DNA of 64,000 nt from Panacagrimonas sp963975245. GTDB taxonomy: Bacteria; Pseudomonadota; Gammaproteobacteria; Nevskiales; Nevskiaceae. The number at the start of each line of letters is the position of its first letter. Positions within the stretch are counted from its first letter, which is position 1. Shown here one piece after another: positions 61,875-64,000 of this stretch. The notes below the pieces were generated by a model that did not search any database, was not told the origin of the DNA, and was given only the letters and a program-made list of their open reading frames with translations. Location: positions 434,001-498,000 of the forward strand of contig CAXBFJ010000001.1 in the NCBI GenBank assembly GCA_963975245.1, written 5' to 3'. Both the position numbers and the translations under genes were made by a program.

Positions 61875-62558
61875 ATGAACTGGGTGGACTACGGCATCAT
61901 TGCCATTATCTTGCTGTCTGCCCTGATCGGCGTGATGCGCGGCTTTGTCCGCGAAGTCTTTGGTTTGGGAACCTGGGCATTGGCCTTCATCCTAGCCATT
62001 GCGTTTGGTCCGCAGTTTGCCGACTCACTGAGCGGTTCCATCGCGACCCCTTTGCTGCGCACTGGCATTGCCTATGGCGGCCTGTTTCTCGGCGGCCTCC
62101 TGATTGGCGGCATCCTGACGGCGGTGCTGGTGGCCCGAATCAGGGAGAGCCGTTTCTCATCCGTTGATCGCACCACTGGCGCGGGCATTGGCTTGCTGCG
62201 CGGGGTTCTGCTGGTGGGTCTGGCCGTGTTGCTGGGTAGCACCGCTGGCATGAGTGCGGAAAACTGGTGGAGCAAATCAAAACTGATTGAGCCCGCCACC
62301 GTGGTGGCCGACGGATTCAAAGTTGTGATTCCGGAGTCCTGGCTCGATCCGCTCAAACCCGACAGCGTGCCGAGAAAAGACGCCGAGGCCGCTGCCGAAC
62401 TGCTGCCGCATCTGGCACCGGGATTGCAAAGTCTGGAGTCGACCCCAAGTCCTGTAGAGCAGCAAAGCAAGATGCAGTCAGAACCACAGCCTTACCCGGA
62501 ATCATCCACGCTTCCCGACGCAACAAGCGCCGGTGTTGAGCACAAAAAGGAAATCTGA
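61875..62558 (+). CDS. cvpA: CvpA-family membrane protein
   Basis: 227 residues with four membrane segments near the start (YGIIAIILLSALIGVMRGFVREVFGLGTWALAFILAIAFG and following) and a polar, Ser/Glu/Pro-rich C-terminal tail with no family signal. CvpA is required for colicin V production in E. coli and is often next to purF. Its role is not fully known. It is three bases before purF. Confidence 0.9.
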   Translation: MNWVDYGIIAIILLSALIGVMRGFVREVFGLGTWALAFILAIAFGPQFADSLSGSIATPLLRTGIAYGGLFLGGLLIGGILTAVLVARIRESRFSSVDRTTGAGIGLLRGVLLVGLAVLLGSTAGMSAENWWSKSKLIEPATVVADGFKVVIPESWLDPLKPDSVPRKDAEAAAELLPHLAPGLQSLESTPSPVEQQSKMQSEPQPYPESSTLPDATSAGVEHKKEI

Positions 62559-62561
62559 AAA

Positions 62562-64000
62562 ATGTGCGGCATTGTTGGCATTCAGTCGCACTCGGTCGTC
62601 AATCAGGACCTGTATGACGCCCTGAACATGCTGCAGCATCGCGGTCAGGACGCAGCAGGCATCATCACGACCGAGGGTTCTCGCCTGCACCTGCGCAAGG
62701 ACAACGGTCTGGTGCGCGATGTGTTTCACGCGGCAGAGCACATGGTGCGGCTGCGCGGAAACATGGGCATTGGCCATGTTCGCTATCCGACAGCGGGTGT
62801 GACCACCTCAGCCGAAGCTCAGCCTTTTTACACGAACATGCCGTTCGGCATTTCACTGGCGCACAACGGCAATCTGACCAACTCGGAAGAATTGAAGCTG
62901 GAGTTGTTTGCCGAAGATCGCCGGCACCTCAACACGGACTCAGACTCCGAGGTCCTGCTCAATATTTTTGCGCACGAGTTGCTGTGCCAGAACAAGTTGC
63001 GCCTGCAGGCCGATGACATCTTTGCTGCTGTGGGCGGCGTGCATCGCCGCTGTCGCGGGGCCTATGCCGCCGTCGCCCTGATCAGTGGTTACGGCATCCT
63101 GGGCTTTCGTGACCCCTTCGGCATCCGTCCCATGGTCTACGGTCGGCGCAAGAGCGCTCAGGGCTATGAATACATGATTGCCTCGGAATCCGTGGCGTTC
63201 AATGCACTGGGTTTTGAGTTGGTGGCCGACGTGGCCCCGGGCGAGGCGGTGTTTATCGACATGGATGGCCGCCTGCACAAGCGTCAGTGCGCGGTGAACC
63301 CTTCGTACTCGCCGTGCATTTTTGAGTATGTGTATCTGGCCCGCCCTGACTCGCTCATGGACAACATCTACGTGCACAAGGCGCGCTTGCGCATGGGCGA
63401 GAAACTGGCCCAGCGCATCATGCGCGAGTGGCCGGATCACGATATCGACGTGGTGATTCCCATCCCCGACACCTCTCGTGTACCTGCCTCGGAGCTTGCC
63501 TCCAATCTGGGCGTGCCGTATCGCGAAGGCTATGTGAAAAACCGCTATATCGGGCGCACCTTCATCATGCCGGGGCAGAGCCAGCGCAAGAAAAGCGTGC
63601 GCCAGAAGCTCAACCCCATTGAGGTGGAGTTTCGCGGCAAGAACGTCATGCTGGTGGATGACTCCATCGTGCGCGGCACCACCATGCAGGAAATCATCGA
63701 CATGGCCCGCGAAGCCGGAGCGCGCAAGGTGTATATCGCCTCAGCCTCGCCGCCGGTGCGTTTTCCCAATGTCTACGGCATCGACATGCCCAGCAGCAAT
63801 GAGCTGATAGCGCACGGCAGGTCGGAGAAGGAACTTGAAAAGCTCCTCGGCGCGGACCGCCTGATCTACCAGAGCCTGGAAGACCTGATTGACGCTGTGC
63901 GGCATCGTCATGCGCAGATTCAGGAATTTGAATGCTCGGTCTTTACCGGCAAGTACATCACTCAGGACGTCACCAGCGAGTACCTGAGCCAGCTGGAACT
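62562..64000 (+). CDS. purF: Amidophosphoribosyltransferase (5' part)
   Basis: The frame runs from the ATG at 62562 to the window end without a stop, so at least 479 residues are present. Cys2 is the glutaminase nucleophile after Met removal (MCGIVGIQSH), followed by LNMLQHRGQDAAGI and GNMGIGHVRYPTAG. The PRPP motif VMLVDDSIVRGTT and VIPIPDTSR are in the C-terminal phosphoribosyltransferase domain. It catalyses the first committed step of purine synthesis. The 3' end is cut by the window. Confidence 0.97.
   Translation, partial: MCGIVGIQSHSVVNQDLYDALNMLQHRGQDAAGIITTEGSRLHLRKDNGLVRDVFHAAEHMVRLRGNMGIGHVRYPTAGVTTSAEAQPFYTNMPFGISLAHNGNLTNSEELKLELFAEDRRHLNTDSDSEVLLNIFAHELLCQNKLRLQADDIFAAVGGVHRRCRGAYAAVALISGYGILGFRDPFGIRPMVYGRRKSAQGYEYMIASESVAFNALGFELVADVAPGEAVFIDMDGRLHKRQCAVNPSYSPCIFEYVYLARPDSLMDNIYVHKARLRMGEKLAQRIMREWPDHDIDVVIPIPDTSRVPASELASNLGVPYREGYVKNRYIGRTFIMPGQSQRKKSVRQKLNPIEVEFRGKNVMLVDDSIVRGTTMQEIIDMAREAGARKVYIASASPPVRFPNVYGIDMPSSNELIAHGRSEKELEKLLGADRLIYQSLEDLIDAVRHRHAQIQEFECSVFTGKYITQDVTSEYLSQLE

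Noticed and set aside
1..64000. CRISPR arrays, tRNA, rRNA or prophage
   Set aside because: Reading the window I found no regularly spaced repeats, cloverleaf genes, rRNA stretches or phage gene cassettes. A covariance-model search could still find a small RNA.

Overview
The window is about 64 kb of gene-dense chromosome with moderately high GC. It has no rRNA, tRNA, CRISPR array, transposase or prophage that I can recognise. The core operons (frr-uppS-cdsA-dxr-rseP-bamA-skp-lpxD-fabZ-lpxA, surE-pcm-dedA-nlpD, ccmABCDEFGHI, rpsP-rimM-trmD-rplS, htpG, alaC-hom-thrC, cvpA-purF) point to a Gram-negative, LPS-making, cytochrome-c-making gammaproteobacterium. The smr/surE/pcm/dedA/nlpD grouping resembles Xanthomonadales. 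The monofunctional homoserine dehydrogenase and the scattered lipid, BVMO and hotdog genes would also fit the Nevskiales/Solimonadaceae. This placement is inference.

Layout. 1-10133: the pyrH tail, then the envelope biogenesis superoperon (isoprenoid carrier, CDP-diacylglycerol, outer-membrane protein assembly, lipid A), which stops at lpxA without lpxB. 10177-16086: a membrane-anchored protein with two cold-shock-like domains, an SmrB-like ribosome-rescue nuclease, surE-pcm-dedA-nlpD and a MaoC-like hydratase. 16189-21760: small hypotheticals, a cold-shock protein with a structured leader, a fatty acid desaturase with a coiled-coil tail, a YheT hydrolase and an unknown lipoprotein. 21779-24731: a minus-strand pair of sucrose phosphorylase and SelO. 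24981-31835: a complete cytochrome c maturation operon. 31864-33746: a hotdog protein and an exported metallo-beta-lactamase-fold protein.

33829-38381: a Baeyer-Villiger-type monooxygenase and a MalT/LuxR-type regulator. 38490-43000: a Pqi lipid-transport operon (split PqiA, PqiB, PqiC) with a phytanoyl-CoA-dioxygenase-like oxygenase fused on by overlap. 43065-47352: a flavoprotein, an MscS-type channel, a soluble MgtE-N/CBS protein and a full MgtE Mg2+ transporter in one tight cluster. 47438-50537: a lipoprotein and a large Gcr-family membrane protein. 50859-52825: the rpsP operon. 53002-57744: htpG with a heat-shock promoter, an NlpC/P60 lipoprotein, a GST, thioredoxin reductase and a 2-Cys peroxiredoxin with an OxyR-like site. 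58041-64000: amino acid and purine biosynthesis.

The parts I find most worth following up are the MscS/MgtE-N/MgtE cluster, the Pqi operon with its oxygenase, the membrane-anchored tandem cold-shock-like protein, and the cysteine-rich insert in threonine synthase. I did not find a clear defence island or mobile system.
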